From: Simmondsia chinensis
Taxonomy: Eukaryota; Streptophyta; Magnoliopsida; Caryophyllales; Simmondsiaceae
Assembly (NCBI GenBank): GCA_018398585.1
Contig: JAGTTD010000010.1
Span: forward strand, 2,931,501 to 2,995,500
Reading direction: 5' to 3'
DNA: 64,000 bases
Made by a program: the position numbers and the translations under genes. How positions within the stretch are numbered: the first letter of the stretch is position 1; each line of letters starts with the position of its first letter. The notes beneath the pieces are model-generated. The model saw nothing but the letters and a program-made list of their open reading frames with translations, did no database searches and was not told where the DNA came from. Shown in pieces: positions 1-12,200 of the stretch.

Positions 1-90
1 TACAAGGATTAAATTAACACGATTAAAAGTTCCGGAGACTAAATTGACACAATGGACAAAGTATACGAATTAATGGTGTAAATAATCCCC
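1..90. repeat. Right arm of a foldback (MITE-like) repeat
   Basis: The first 90 bases contain phrases such as attaaattaacacgattaaaag and gactaaattgacacaa. The same wording forms the right arm of the foldback element at 15680-16030. The left arm would lie outside the window. From 95 to 245 an AT-rich stretch with self-complementary gttttt/aaaaac words follows. All of this lies in the intron upstream of the first visible PANK2 exon. Confidence 0.5.
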
Positions 91-293
91 TTTTTTTGGT
101 TTTTAATTTTTTGTTTTAAGTTTTATTCTAGTTTGAGTGAAAATTGAAATAGCAAACCAAAAACTAGAACAAAAATGTTTTTAAATCCCTGTGTTCGGTT
201 TATCAAAAACCAAAAATCGCAAATTCAAAAGAATACCAAATAGAAAATCGTGTTTCTCATGCTAATGTGGGCTATCCATCTTCATGTTGTAAG

Positions 294-2203
294 CTCGCGG
301 AGGTGTTTTCAAAGGACGGAATGTCTTTTCTTGCAAGTTGTCAGAATCTTCTTCCTCGACCTTGGGTTATCGATGATTTGGACACTTTTAAGCTGAAATG
401 GACTAAGAAGTCCTGGAAAAAGGCAAGTCATCGCGTGTAAGCTAGTTCTGCGATTATATTTATTGGAATATCGACTTTTTTTATCCCGACGATAATATTA
501 TTTACTTGCACATGACAGGCTGTCATTTTTGTTGATAATTCCGGTGCAGATATCATTCTGGGTATTTTACCGTTTGCTAGAGAGTTGCTTCGGCAGGGGA
601 CACAGGTTCGATTTTTTGCTCTGCTAGCAGAATGTCTTGGTCAAAAACACATATAATACGTGTCTTAAACACATATTTGTATTTTTTTTCATTTAGAAAG
701 GGAGTTCAAGTATAATTGTCAATAATACAACAAAATATACGTTTTTATGTTATCCTTATCATACATTTCTTTTAGTACGCATCTGCATTTTTTCCATGTA
801 AAGACATTGATTAACTTTAAATAATCATACTTGGATGTAAATTAAGTATCCTTTGCTATGTATTGTGCTTCTTGTTATCGCTATTGTGGTTAACACTATC
901 AAACATAAGTCGAATTAATAAAATTACATCCCTCTCGACTTTGTTTGTATTTTAAAAGATAAGTTGTTTTAGACATTAATGTGTCCTTATACATTTTTTC
1001 ATACGTCAAGGAACTTTTGGCTGCACATACATATTAAATACCATTTGATTCCCGTGTTGTATTTTATTGTGGTGTTTTAAGGTCATAGTTACAGCTGCAG
1101 CTGCATAAAAGGTCTGGGTATTATCTAACTTAAAATTAACCAACAAACTAGGAATAAGAATCGAAACTCTGGACAGTGCGGCTTCTATTATCTCATTTTT
1201 ATGTGAAAATCTTAAATCTTACGCAGAGCATTTTGCAGTTTTCTAAGGAGTATAGATGTAGCTAGTGATGATTATATTCTGAATTAGGAGTGCGAATGAG
1301 GTGAGCTTAGTTGACTCGTGTAGCTTAAAAAATTGAGCCCAAGCTTACTGAAGTTTGTTCTTATTGGCTCGTGACCTAAACGAGCTTAAATGAGCTGAGC
1401 TCGAGCCTAAGCGATAAATGAGCCCAAAATAAGAAGAGCTTAGCTAGAAACTTACAGAACTGGATTTCAACTTAACCGAGCTGAGCCCGAACATATGACA
1501 ATCCGAGCTCGAGCTTAAGTTTTCAAAATTTGGCGAGTTCAAGCTAAGCCTGAACTGAGCTTAAGTTTGCTCTCTTGAACTTTCTGCTCTTTGCTCTGTC
1601 TTGTAAATTTCAAGAACTTACAACTAAAAACATGTCATAATTTGTCAACTCATCTGCAGGTTGTACTTTCTGCTAACGACTTGCCCTCCATTAACGACGT
1701 TACATACCCTGAATTAATTGAAATCATATCCAAGGTGATGGAAATGTTCCAATGTCATATTTCTGCTTGCCATTATATTTATGTCATTTTATTTTCCTTG
1801 CTGACGTGAAAAATGTGGATATCTACCAGTTGAAGGATGAACAAGGGAAACTTATGGGTGTCGACACTTCCAACCTATTGCTTGTCAATTCTGGCAACGA
1901 TCTTCCGGTGCGTTTGTAGAACATTTTCAGTTTTTACCAGTTAAAAATGCATTCTTGGTGGAAGATGCAGATCCTCATTGATGGTTGTTGCTTATGTTTT
2001 TTATTTGCGACAGGTTATTGACCTGACACAGGTATCGCAAGAGCTCGCTTATGTAGCAAGCGATGCAGATCTAGTTATCTTGGAAGGAATGGTGAGTTGA
2101 TCTTCTGTTCACGTATGCTTTTCCCTTTCTTTTGGCTAGACTGTTCCTGAAATGTTTTGACCTATAAGATTTTGCCCTTCCTCGTCAGCCTCGTTTGATT
2201 TTA

Positions 2204-2244
<41 letters not shown>

Positions 2245-3460
2245 AAATAAGGAGGTACATCACTGTCCTAAGAACGGCCACCAACATTTGGGAGAATGGA
2301 TGAGTTTCTAACCTAAGATCTCATACTTGGGGTGGGTAGCCTAACCACTGCACCAAACCCAACAACTCCTTGTTTGATTTTACTTGTCCCACCATTACCT
2401 CGACTCTTCATTTTGTCCAAGAGTATCCATGTTTGATAAGGACAGTTGGACATTGGTACATAACACTCAGACACTAAATTGGACCAAGAATGTAGAAAGT
2501 TCTTAGGAAATATCTGAATTTCACCGCCCGCGCATATTTATGCCTGATTCTTATACCCAAGTCTCAAGAAAGGTTTGGATATCTCCTGTACAGGCAGGCT
2601 TCTTTGTCCCATTTTGCATGTGAACTGTAATATTGGTGGGTACGAGGTGATGTTGACAGGATGAAACTCGATGCTTTTTGCAGGGACGAGGAATAGAGAC
2701 CAACCTTTATGCTCAATTTAAGTGCGACTCCATCAAGCTTGGGATGGTAGTTAATTTACTTCTCTTTCTTATGTTTTAGTTTTTTATTTGCCTAAAAAAA
2801 TGAACTTGGGTTCTGTTTTTGATTGAATGGAGGGCATTTTCCTTACGCAAGATATTTCTTTCTTCTTTGATTACTGTCCTGTGGAAAATGCTTTTTCTTA
2901 GAATTTTCTTACTTTTCTAGCTGTTGGGGCCTCCCCAAAAACCCTCTCTCTAGAGGGTAGCACCTCGTAGGGATAAGGTTGCTTACATCTTGCCCTCCCC
3001 GCATTCTGTCTTGGCGAGAGCCTGTTTGAGGCACTGGGTGGTGGTTATTTCACTTTACTAGTTGAGGAAAATAATTTCATTTTAGAAAATTGTACGAGGT
3101 CCACGTTTGGCTAAGTTAAGGTTAATGTAAAGCATATCATCAGAGATATGTGAAAATTTTTTTGTATATGAAGGAGAATGTTTCTCTTATTTCCTTGAGT
3201 GGAAGTCAACTTTTTCTCAGATTAGGAAAATACTTTCCTTGTTAGTTTGTTATAGCTTTGAACTTACACAAGAAATAATAGAAATGAAACGAATGGAGTT
3301 TTCCATCAAAATATACTGTAGATTTGATCTTACAAAAACTAATACGTCCTTTATCGTTTCTATGAATCCCGGTGCGCAGGTGAAGCATCCGGAAGTGGCA
3401 CAGTTCCTGGGAGGACGACTCTACGACTGCGTCTTCAAGTACAACGAGGTGTCCTCTTAA
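294..3460 (+). CDS. PANK2: Pantothenate kinase 2-type protein, C-terminal DUF89 part (seven 3' exons)
   Basis: Exons read from the sequence: 294-422, 519-605, 1660-1734, 1830-1907, 2014-2091, 2684-2746 and 3380-3460, ending in TAA. All junctions are phase 0 and give 196 residues. The protein closely follows the C-terminus of Arabidopsis PANK2 as I recall it. Visible motifs are [19 protein letters not shown] (metal-site Asp/Asn), [39 protein letters not shown] and the end [14 protein letters not shown]. These belong to the DUF89 domain; in human PANK4 this domain is a 4'-phosphopantetheine phosphatase, whereas the N-terminal kinase half makes 4'-phosphopantothenate in coenzyme A synthesis. That half must lie upstream of the window. 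Introns use GT-AG except the one after 422, which starts with GC (aag|gcaagt). Intron 2 is long and AT-rich; intron 5 holds a SINE (2205-2368) and intron 6 an Au-like SINE. The family call is firm; activity is inferred. Confidence 0.93.
1286..1575. repeat. GAGCTCG-word repeat copy 1 (PANK2 intron 2)
   Basis: A stretch made of variants of the words gagctcgagc, gagcttaaa and tgagctgagc, beginning aggagtgcgaatgagg. It is one copy of a dispersed family whose other members start near ggggtgtaaatgagcc and end near ggctcatttacacccc. The ends are poorly kept here. It lies inside the intron between exons 2 and 3 of the PANK2 gene. Confidence 0.55.
2205..2368 (-). mobile_element. tRNA-derived SINE with poly(A) tail, in PANK2 intron 5
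   Basis: Read on the minus strand, the head carries an A-box-like TGGTGCAGTGGTTAGG and a B-box-like GGTTAGAAACTC, followed by a short body and a tail of about 38 A (the T run at 2205-2242). Flanking direct repeats ctcgtttgattttac (2190-2204) and cttgtttgattttac (2369-2383) match at 14 of 15 bases and are the target-site duplication. A related copy lies at 39657-39801. The long pure A tail suggests a fairly recent insertion. Confidence 0.8.
2931..3050 (+). mobile_element. Degenerate Au/TS-like SINE
   Basis: Contains eroded versions of the order shared by the SINEs in this window: a gttgggg...cc start, gggataaggttgcttaca, a ccctccccgc block, and gagcctgtttgaggcactgggtgg. No target duplication was recognised. 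It sits in the last intron of the PANK2 gene. Confidence 0.55.
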
Positions 3461-4270
3461 AATTATGTCATTGTTTTCCCCAGAATCTCACATCTTACTT
3501 GCATTTGAGCATTGAAAACATGCAATATCAGGCTAATCCTATTCGTGCCAAGTTTTTTCCCCCTTACGGGAGGGACCCGAGAATGGGAAAAAGATGGGTA
3601 TGGCGGGTGTGGGGGGCATGAAGAGACATCAACATCATGAGACAGATGTAAACGATGATTATTAGTTTGTTCCTTTCCGTTCTGGTGGCTTATGTATGTA
3701 GCTTTATGCATACTTCCATAGCTATTATTCTACAGTGAGCTATGTACCTAGACTCTTCGTATCACTATGGTACCCATGTCTGATCGTAATACGCTTAAAT
3801 ACAATGACCCTTTGCACACTCGGAATTAGTGAAAACATATAGATAACCTTGTGGCATTGGGTTTAGGGTGGGTTTGTTGTTGTTGCATGTATATAAACCT
3901 TGAAAGTAGTCGTATCTGAACCTCAGATTATCTATCCCTGTGACCGACCATCCCTTCTACCAAGTGCGAGCAACATTGGTGGCAAAGGATATATGCAAAG
4001 AGTTACTTCATCCGTTTATTAGTCTTGGGATGGAGTCTCGTTTGGTGTGGATGATTGATGGTTGATTTTGTTTTCTTTGTTGGGAAAAGTTCGAAACCGC
4101 AACCCAACCTTTTGAAGGCCGGAGTATTTATAAATTTTCCGAACGTATTTTAAGTAGATTTCTTAATGAACCTTTAATCTCGTGGTAGAACTATCAAAAG
4201 GATATAAAGTCCATTTAATTCTCTCAACTCCATGTATTTGATATATATATTTTTTTACATGTGAGTTTAA
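3461..4270. other. PANK2 3' flank, no further gene seen
   Basis: After the stop at 3458-3460 the sequence is AT-rich with stops in all frames. The PANK2 3' UTR and polyadenylation site must fall here but cannot be fixed without transcripts. A gcattgggttt...ttgttgttgttg phrase at 3853-3886 may be the last piece of an old Au/TS-like SINE. No further coding region is visible. Confidence 0.4.
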
Positions 4271-4271
4271 G

Positions 4272-4720
4272 GCTCCGTTTGTTTGCGGGGTAATTAGATT
4301 TTATGAATTGATTTTTCCCTTCTTCATTTGGTGCGCATTATTTGAGGGAAAAGATTTTTGCAGGAAAAAGGTTTTCCTTTGAATGGGTGGAGAATGATTT
4401 CCCTTATAAATGTAGGAATTCATCATTCTAAAAGACTGAGGTATTTATTGGTCCGAGTTTGGATCCATATCGAATTATGTTGTCCTATAGAAAGTTATGG
4501 GGTGATTGATGGAGGATATTTTTTTTAAAAAATAAATAAAGGAACATCACAAGGTGCGGTGATTAAAAAAAAAAAATTAAAATCACAAGGTGGGAAAGTG
4601 TTCCTTTGAATCAAACGATGAAAACCTAAAACGAGATTTGATTTTCCATGAAAAATGTTTTTTGGTGGAAAATAATTTCCCCTCCGCCAAATAAAGCATA
4701 AATTTGGAACACTTTGTGCT
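4272..4720. repeat. MITE-like AT-rich repeat (ggctccgtttgtttg type)
   Basis: Starts with ggctccgtttgtttg, a wording typical of hAT-type plant MITEs. It continues with complementary blocks such as ggaaaaggttttcc and gattttccatgaaaaatg. The right end near ccctccgccaaataaagc is not a clean inverted repeat, so the element is decayed or misbounded. The open reading frames here are low-complexity by-products. Confidence 0.35.
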
Positions 4721-5080
4721 TTGTGACCTTCCAAATAGGAAAATTTGAAATTTGAAAGGTAATTGTAGAAGCTATTATTGTTGTGCAGGTAAAAATTGTT
4801 AAGAGTAATGATGAAACTGACAAATAATAAGAGCCACAAAATTATTATGAAAACTATAATCTTGCTTTGGCAAGCCTTGGCAAGAGGAGATTTTCGCAAG
4901 TAAATGATTGGTTTCCTTTTTTATGATTAATAATTGATATTTCGTGTCACTATACAACTAGAAACTACCATATGAGACTTTTAGGGCTCAAAGCAACTTC
5001 GATCAATTGACTCTTCTCCGGCAGCCATGGGATCCAAGCTTGTTTAAGTGGATTTCAAATTTATATTATGATAGGAATCG

Positions 5081-5227
5081 CTTTTCAGGTTAGGGGTCCC
5101 TAGAAACAGCCCACCTTCAAAGTAGCTCCCTAAAGGGAGAAGACTGCATACATCCACCCCTCTATGGACCCTGCTTATGCGGGAGCCCTTATGGTACTGG
5201 AACTGCTACTATTGTTGTTATTATTGC
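5081..5227 (+). mobile_element. Au/TS-like SINE with 11-bp target duplications
   Basis: The element begins cttttcaggttaggggtcc, has a gaaacagccc block, gaagactgcatacatccacc, a ggaccctgcttatgcgggagccc block and ends in attgttgttattattg. It is flanked by gataggaatcg at 5070-5080 and again at 5228-5238, an exact 11-bp target-site duplication. The ggttaggggtcc segment fits a weak B box; a complete tRNA-like head is not visible. Confidence 0.88.
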
Positions 5228-5361
5228 GATAGGAATCGATATGTGAACCTTCTGTATTATATATGTATATGCGTTTTAATTATCATAAAGGCTCAGTACG
5301 ATGGTGGGAGCTTCAGAGTCCAAATGGTAGTATTTTACTTTTTTCTTATTTTAATTTAAAG

Positions 5362-5450
5362 TAACAACAACAATAACAATCTAATATATCAAAGAGGCTC
5401 CCACCGAAGCAGGATCTGAAAGGATATGATGCATGTAGGGACAATTGAAC
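5362..5450 (-). mobile_element. Truncated Au/TS-like SINE
   Basis: Starts with aacaacaacaataacaa, the reverse of the TTG-rich tail, followed by aaagaggctcccaccgaagc and aggatctgaaaggatatg, which match the 3' third of the SINE family in reverse. The 5' part is missing or eroded. Confidence 0.55.
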
Positions 5451-5629
5451 CACTTAATAAATTTTATGCATAGCATTTATCACTACACCAGTTGCAAAAG
5501 GGTGATGAGTAGTAAAAGAAAATTAAAAATAAAAAAATAATATAACTAAGTTTTAATGAGTTTTTGACAAATTAGGACTTTGCTTGGGGCTTTGATGAGC
5601 CATGCAAAACATGTAAAAAAAAAAAAAAA

Positions 5630-5900
5630 AAAGGATAAGTTACATATTAATACTATAAGGATTGATGTATTACTTTTTTAGTCCATAAATTTTGTGAAAT
5701 AGTTTTTTAGTTCAAAAATCACACATATTGAATAAAATAGTCCAAATAATGGTTAAAAAGGTGTAAAACTTGATAGTTATTTGTTGGTAACCCAACCGTC
5801 TCAAAATTGATGGACTAAAAAATGAATACATCAAATTTCAAAGCATTAATCTGTGCTTACAAAACCAAAATGTTCAAGCTTCACAACCATGAGAGGGCTA
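5630..5900. repeat. AT-rich repeat fragment, also seen near 48150-48320
   Basis: Phrases such as tttttagtccataaattttg, gaaatagttttttagttc and ggtgtaaaacttgatag recur, diverged, at about 48150-48320. The two parts of this stretch are partly complementary, as in a foldback element. Boundaries are uncertain. A GA-repeat microsatellite follows at 6166-6185. Confidence 0.35.
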
Positions 5901-6246
5901 ACCACCACTCCATTTGCATAAATATGACACATTGTATCATTTTTCAACTGATTTTACTCATTGATATGTCACATTTTGTCCAGGTTTAGGATAAATGTAA
6001 CATATCAACATTAATCTGACACAAAGAATTCCAGGTATATTATGATGTTGAGTCATTCTAAAGACTACATTTAAATGGGTAAAAGTTAACAAAACTACAA
6101 AAAAAAAAAAAAAAAAAAGGCTCAAATGTAATGTTAATGTACACTAATCGATGCAACATAAAGCAAAGAGAGAGAGAGAGAGAGACGGAAACGCAATCAG
6201 TTACCAGTGCAACTTGATGCCTCAAGCTTGCTTAGGAGGAGAATCA

Positions 6247-9200
6247 CTATCTTTGTGCCTTTCCAATTGAGTGTAGATATACGGATACCGAGACAACACT
6301 GGAAATACAAAAAAAGGTAAAAAAACGACGACTGGCTATGAGAATTCATCATCTATTAGAGGATAAGCATAAAATCATTCTTGGGCCACTATCCAACTTA
6401 AACATGTGGAACAATTGGTTATTTGATAAATAAAGCCTAATTGGCGAAGAAGTCTTAGATCTCACGTCTTCTATCAAGGAAGCGATTATTCCAATAAGTA
6501 TAAGCTAGGTGGAGATTTGGGAATGTTTTCCATTCTACCATGCTCTTTCACGCAAATGTTTATTGGGACTTGAAGGGAAAATACTATACAGGTCTACTTC
6601 TTACCTGATGCTTCGCTTATAATAATATTGAAAATGGGCCAGCTAGTATTCGAGTTAGTAACCTCTTGGTCAACAAGGTTCAAATACCATGCTAAGAAAC
6701 CAATTATCTCAAAAATTCAAGCTATAATGGTTTTAATAATGGAACACCCTCAATTACTTATTAGTATAATTTCATATAATATTCAAGGAAACTATGACTT
6801 GTCTAGAAAGCCTAAAAGCCATTTGCATAAGTGTAAATATTAGAGAACAAGTATAAATTGATTTGTAACCCTAGCTTTTGAGATGGTTGATCCCTGGACA
6901 TTATCTAAGAGGAAAGCTTCGTAACTCTTAAGGCTGTTTGCAATTTATGAGAAACTAAAGTACATATTCTGGAGATGATTTTTTTCTTATTTGTGGTTTC
7001 ATGTTTTCAGTTTCTATTGAAACTAGGAAAAAACTGAAAAACAAAATACAAAAAATAAGAAAAAATCGTTTCCAAGATATAGTTTGATCGAGAATGGTTT
7101 TGGTTGGAATTTTCAAACACTGTGCAATAAAGTAGAGAAGAGAAGCATATAGAGTAACTTACACAGTGCCGAGGAAAAAGGCAAGAGATAGATGGAATCC
7201 GAACAGAAACACTGACACCACGGCTGTTAGCAACATTGCCACTGATGTTGCGTAGACCTGCACAATTTTTGATGCTAATTAAGTACACTTTCATTTGCTA
7301 AGGAAAATTCAAAGTTGGACCACCCTAAAACTATGGCACTATTTGGTTTGACGAAAGTCTTTTTCTGTTTTTGATCTTATATCCACAAACTCATACAACA
7401 ACAATAACAACAAACCCAGTGCCTTAAAGGCTCCCGCATATGCAGGGTTTGGGAGGTGGGATGTACGCAGCTTTACTCCTTCAGGGTGCTACCCAAAAAA
7501 GAGGCTGCTCTAAGGACTCCTTGACTTGGGAATATATCCACAACCTCATACCGACTTTAAATGACCTGAACATGAATCCTATCTATATATAAGAAGAAAC
7601 TAATATCCCAAAAAAAAAAAAAAAAAAAAAAAAAGGAAAATTAAAAAAGAGATACTTTTAGTTAAAAAATTATTTTGAGAAGGAGCGGTTTCGGGACAGA
7701 ATATTTTGTGTCCAACAAAAAGCAGCCTAACAGTATGAGTAAATATTTTCACCAAACTAAGATGACTTCCAAATTGAATTATTTATCCAATAATGAATTT
7801 GTCACACCTCATCAAGGAAATTGGCCTTGATAATCTAAATTTGTTACACAATCAAATGATTATCGGTTAGATGGTCTAATGGAGACTCGCAAGTTAAGCT
7901 TTGATCTAATGGTTCAAACACAATCAAAGTTCGAGCTCTATGACTAAAAGGTCGGTCATAGGCTAAAATCACCCACATCCAACTCGCTTAGCTATCAAAA
8001 AAAAAATGTTTTAGGGAGAATCGATATGGATATCAAGCACGGTACCTTCACAATATTGTCAGCAAACTTCATTACCATGGACACCGCAAGGCCACTGTAC
8101 AAACAACTCATACATTAGGCCTCAATTTGTAATATACGTCAGAAATTAGGAAACATTTAAAAGAAAAAAGGGCTCATCACTTGCATAAAAGCACACCTAA
8201 GCAAGAGAGAGGGAAATATACCAGAGCCAATATTAAAACCATCGGAAGTACGAACACATGATGAATAAAGAGCTCCGTGACCATAAGCATAGGACATGAT
8301 TAATTTCACTGGGATTTTGCTCCGACCAATGGAGTTGGCATATATGCGTCAACATATAATTTCAAATGAGGTTGCATCCCAAAAGCAATTGCATTTAGAT
8401 AGAGTAGCACCTATGTTGATCTTTTCCCTCCAGCAACTCCAATGTGGAATTTTTTACTAGACTCACATGTTGAGTCCTTAACAGTTTAAACTGAGCTTCT
8501 CCACTTCATGGGAAGGGGAAAGTGAATCTAGTATATTCAAGAGGAAGCATCTTTTCGAAGGAAATAAACCGGATTACTGGAGATTTCATATGCAGGGACA
8601 TCTTCACCTCCTTTTGCAATGGTATAACATCATAAATTAAAGGAAAAAATAAAACAAAGCATAGCTAAAAACTAGATAGAATAAGTAGTAATAATATTAT
8701 CTTGAGGGTAGGTAATATGTTGAATATTATAAAAGAAATCAAAAGGCCAAAATAGTTAATTTTTTTAAAAAGGTGGCAATGCAAATGTGCTGCTTGGTGG
8801 TTTAATCATATGACGTCCCTTTATCTGAATGCCAAAAACGGATATATACACAATCATGCTCACAATAAATGGCAAGACAATCGAAAGCAATCAACTCAAC
8901 CAAAGAGAGGGAAAAGTTCCTCTGAACGAAGAGTAAGAAGCATAGATATCTACTGTACAACCTATTGCCAAAATATCTTTGAACTATTCAGCTCGAATGT
9001 GACACTGTGAGCCATTAGGACATGTTTGGTTGCACTTTTCGATTTTTCAGAAACTAAAGACCATATTTTGAAAATAAATTTTTCTGATTTTTTTTTTTAT
9101 TCAGTTACTTCCCAATTGACTGAAAACAAAAAACAAAAAACAAAAACAAGAAAACAAAACTGTTTCTAACACCTGGTTTTAGGTTTTTAAAAAACTAAAA

Positions 9201-12200
9201 ATTGTAAACAGAAAATTATACCAAGTGGGCCCTTAACTTCAGAGTCATTTGTTTCCAGACAATAAAGATTCTAGACCTAAAAAAAGGATTGAGAAAAATG
9301 ATTGCACTGCGCAATGAAGTAGAAAATTTTTGGACAATAAGCTAAAATTAATTCTTCCTCAAAGTCAAGTGAATCACCTCAGTGCGTGATTTACGATCAT
9401 GAGAATGATAATGAATGAGTACCCGTGAAAGAAACCCCTGCAGGATTTGGAAATTTATCAATAAAAGTCATAGCACAGAACAGAATAGGAGTCAGCATAA
9501 AGGCAAACCAGAAAAGAACATACTTGTTTGCGACTTCATCAAAATCCTGAATTATTATTGCAACTGCATTGAAGATCATCCCGAACACGTACAAATAGAA
9601 GTTCTGCACATTTATGTTTCTCTGGGGACGCTTCTTGATAATAGCCTGAAGAGAAGGGAGTAACCAAGGTTGTCAGCATTGCCATTCCACCTAGGACCAT
9701 AGGAGTCTTTAGAATTGGAATCGTTGAATCGGATTGAAAATTGTAAAATTCTACTATATGTATGAAAGAATTGTTTCTAATATTAAAATTAGCGGTATAG
9801 CTTATAAAAGTGTCATAGAAAACTTTAAAACTTGAAAGCCAATAGATAATAGCAAATCAAACTTCAAATCATTTGCAAATTACTAGGTATCTTCAAATTT
9901 ATTATGTGTTTCAAATCTTTAACCTTTCTTATAGCTTTAAGAACAATGTACAAAGACCTACAAAATTGATAAACATCTACTTTAGCTTAAAGGTTCTAGT
10001 AATAAAGTAAATTTTTTTTCAATAAAAAATTCCAATTCACACTCAGCAGTTAAAGGCTTTGATAGGATAGGTGCAAGATCAATAGGATTGGTGCAAGTCA
10101 TATTATGATCCTCTCCTCAATTTTCTTTATTTTAAAGGACTGTAGGAACCTGTCATATTAAGATTCTATTAAGAATCAAGATCGATTGGAAATTCTAGAA
10201 CTGTAGAAAGTAAGACATTAATATCCAAATCAACAATTTAATAACTATAGCAACATCGTCAAAATGAAGTTTCTAAATCATCTTTGCCCTGCCATCAGTC
10301 TGACACTCCATGACACTATATTTAGATACTGCAAAAAGCATTTTGAGATTAAAAACTTCTGTTTCAGCAACCATTACCTTCTAGATGATTTCATTAATCA
10401 AGTCATATTTGTTAACTTACCTCCGTATAAACACCAGCAAACCCACTGAGAAGCGCCATCACCTGAAAATATGAAGTCATTATACTGAGAAGAGGTCCTT
10501 AGTTTTGTGGAAAATTAAGGGACAAGAGCCTTGGAAAGAAGAAGCTCACAATTGCCATTATCCAACCTTGAACTGGAGTTTGAAGGACCTGATCAGAGCT
10601 GAAAACACAAGAACACAGCTAATAAACATGCAAATACAGAAAGAGTTCCATATAATTTTCTCTCCCCCCGCACCTACAATAATAAGGAAGTTATAACTTT
10701 TTCCCTTAACTGGTATATCAACTATTAGAGAAATGGAAGCGATAAGTTCGGAAGCCAAAACCTCTGGCTTCGGAAATGGGTAGTCAAACTACTAAACCAG
10801 CTCGAACATCACAAAAACAAAATAAGTTCCAATAATGAGGCACCAGATGTCGCTAAATGAATCTTACTTGGAATTAAGCTGAGCGGTGGTGCACCCTGCA
10901 CAAAGTAGAACAAAAGCAGCCCATTGAATCTCACTTAACCTGAAAACCAATATAATTGAAATTGAAATAAGCCTGTAGAACATCAAGGCTGAATAATTTT
11001 ATGTCTAACGCTTCCTATCATAATTGGCATCTCGCAGGGTAATTTTGTAGCTGAAAACAAAACGATATCACCAGTGTCTAGATAGAATGCATAAAAGTTT
11101 GTTAGCTATGATAGGCTTTGGCCATAGGCTGGCCCTTCCAAACAATTAGGGGTATATGAGTTTAGTCAAGCCCAAGAGGCTTGGCTTGTCTGCATTTAGC
11201 TTGCCATAGCCCAGTTGAGTTAGAACCTAGATCCGCAAGTTCAAAACTTAGCTTATGTTATTTAGGCTCATTAAGGTTAATCGAGACTCGTTTAGGCTCA
11301 AGCTAGGCTCACTTAGGCTTAAATTACGCTTTGCTAGGCATATTTAAACTAATCAACTGTATTAAGATAGGCTCATTTAGGTTCGCAAGCTCGAGTTTCA
11401 CTAGGCTCAAATTCAGTTCGATAAGCTAAATAAGGCTGTTTGGCTCAGCATGAGCTTTCAAGCTTTATGACAAGCCGGTTAGAAAGCCCGCTTGGCGCAT
11501 TTACACCCTCACAAATAACTATAAACTTCGAAAATGAATGGCTTGCAAGCTAGCTTGGCTCATTTACATCCTCACAAACAACTATACACTTCAAAAGTGA
11601 ATGAAAGGAATGTGGATTAATTCCTCTATTTTCACTACATTTAGACCTACATGGACAACCAAAAAGGAATATGGATTGAAAAAAATGAACTGCTTCCAAG
11701 GTCCTTGATTCAGGTCTCAAGAGGGAGAGAAGGAATAGCATTCATAGTTGAGACTGGTTTACATAACTATTAGAGTGTCCTACCGTTTTTTCAGAATGAT
11801 CCGATATAGCACACCGGTACTAATAATATTGAAGTTCTTCAATATCTGATATCCTGGTGCGTCCACGTATGCAAAGATGTAATACTGTTCAAGGAGGAGA
11901 GAAAGGAAATCCAGTTTTATAACAATGAATTCCAAAGTCGTGCATGGTGAAGAGGAAATGGAAAGAAGACACCAACCAACCTGCAGTAAGTTCTTGATGA
12001 GGTAAAGGGCTGCAGGAATAGGGTACACAATAACTTCCTCCACAGTTGTACTTAACCTGGTAAGACAACAATATCGACAGCTTTTAGCATCAAGAAAAGA
12101 GACCGAACTTAGACCCAGCATTGACCAAATTAACTCAAATAGTGGCGTACATGAGAGCCTGACAAGATATTCACTAGGCCCAAGCCTAGTGAAGCTCGAA

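Noticed and set aside
6166..6185. GA microsatellite as a regulatory site of the transporter
   Set aside because: It lies downstream of the stop codon and is a simple repeat.
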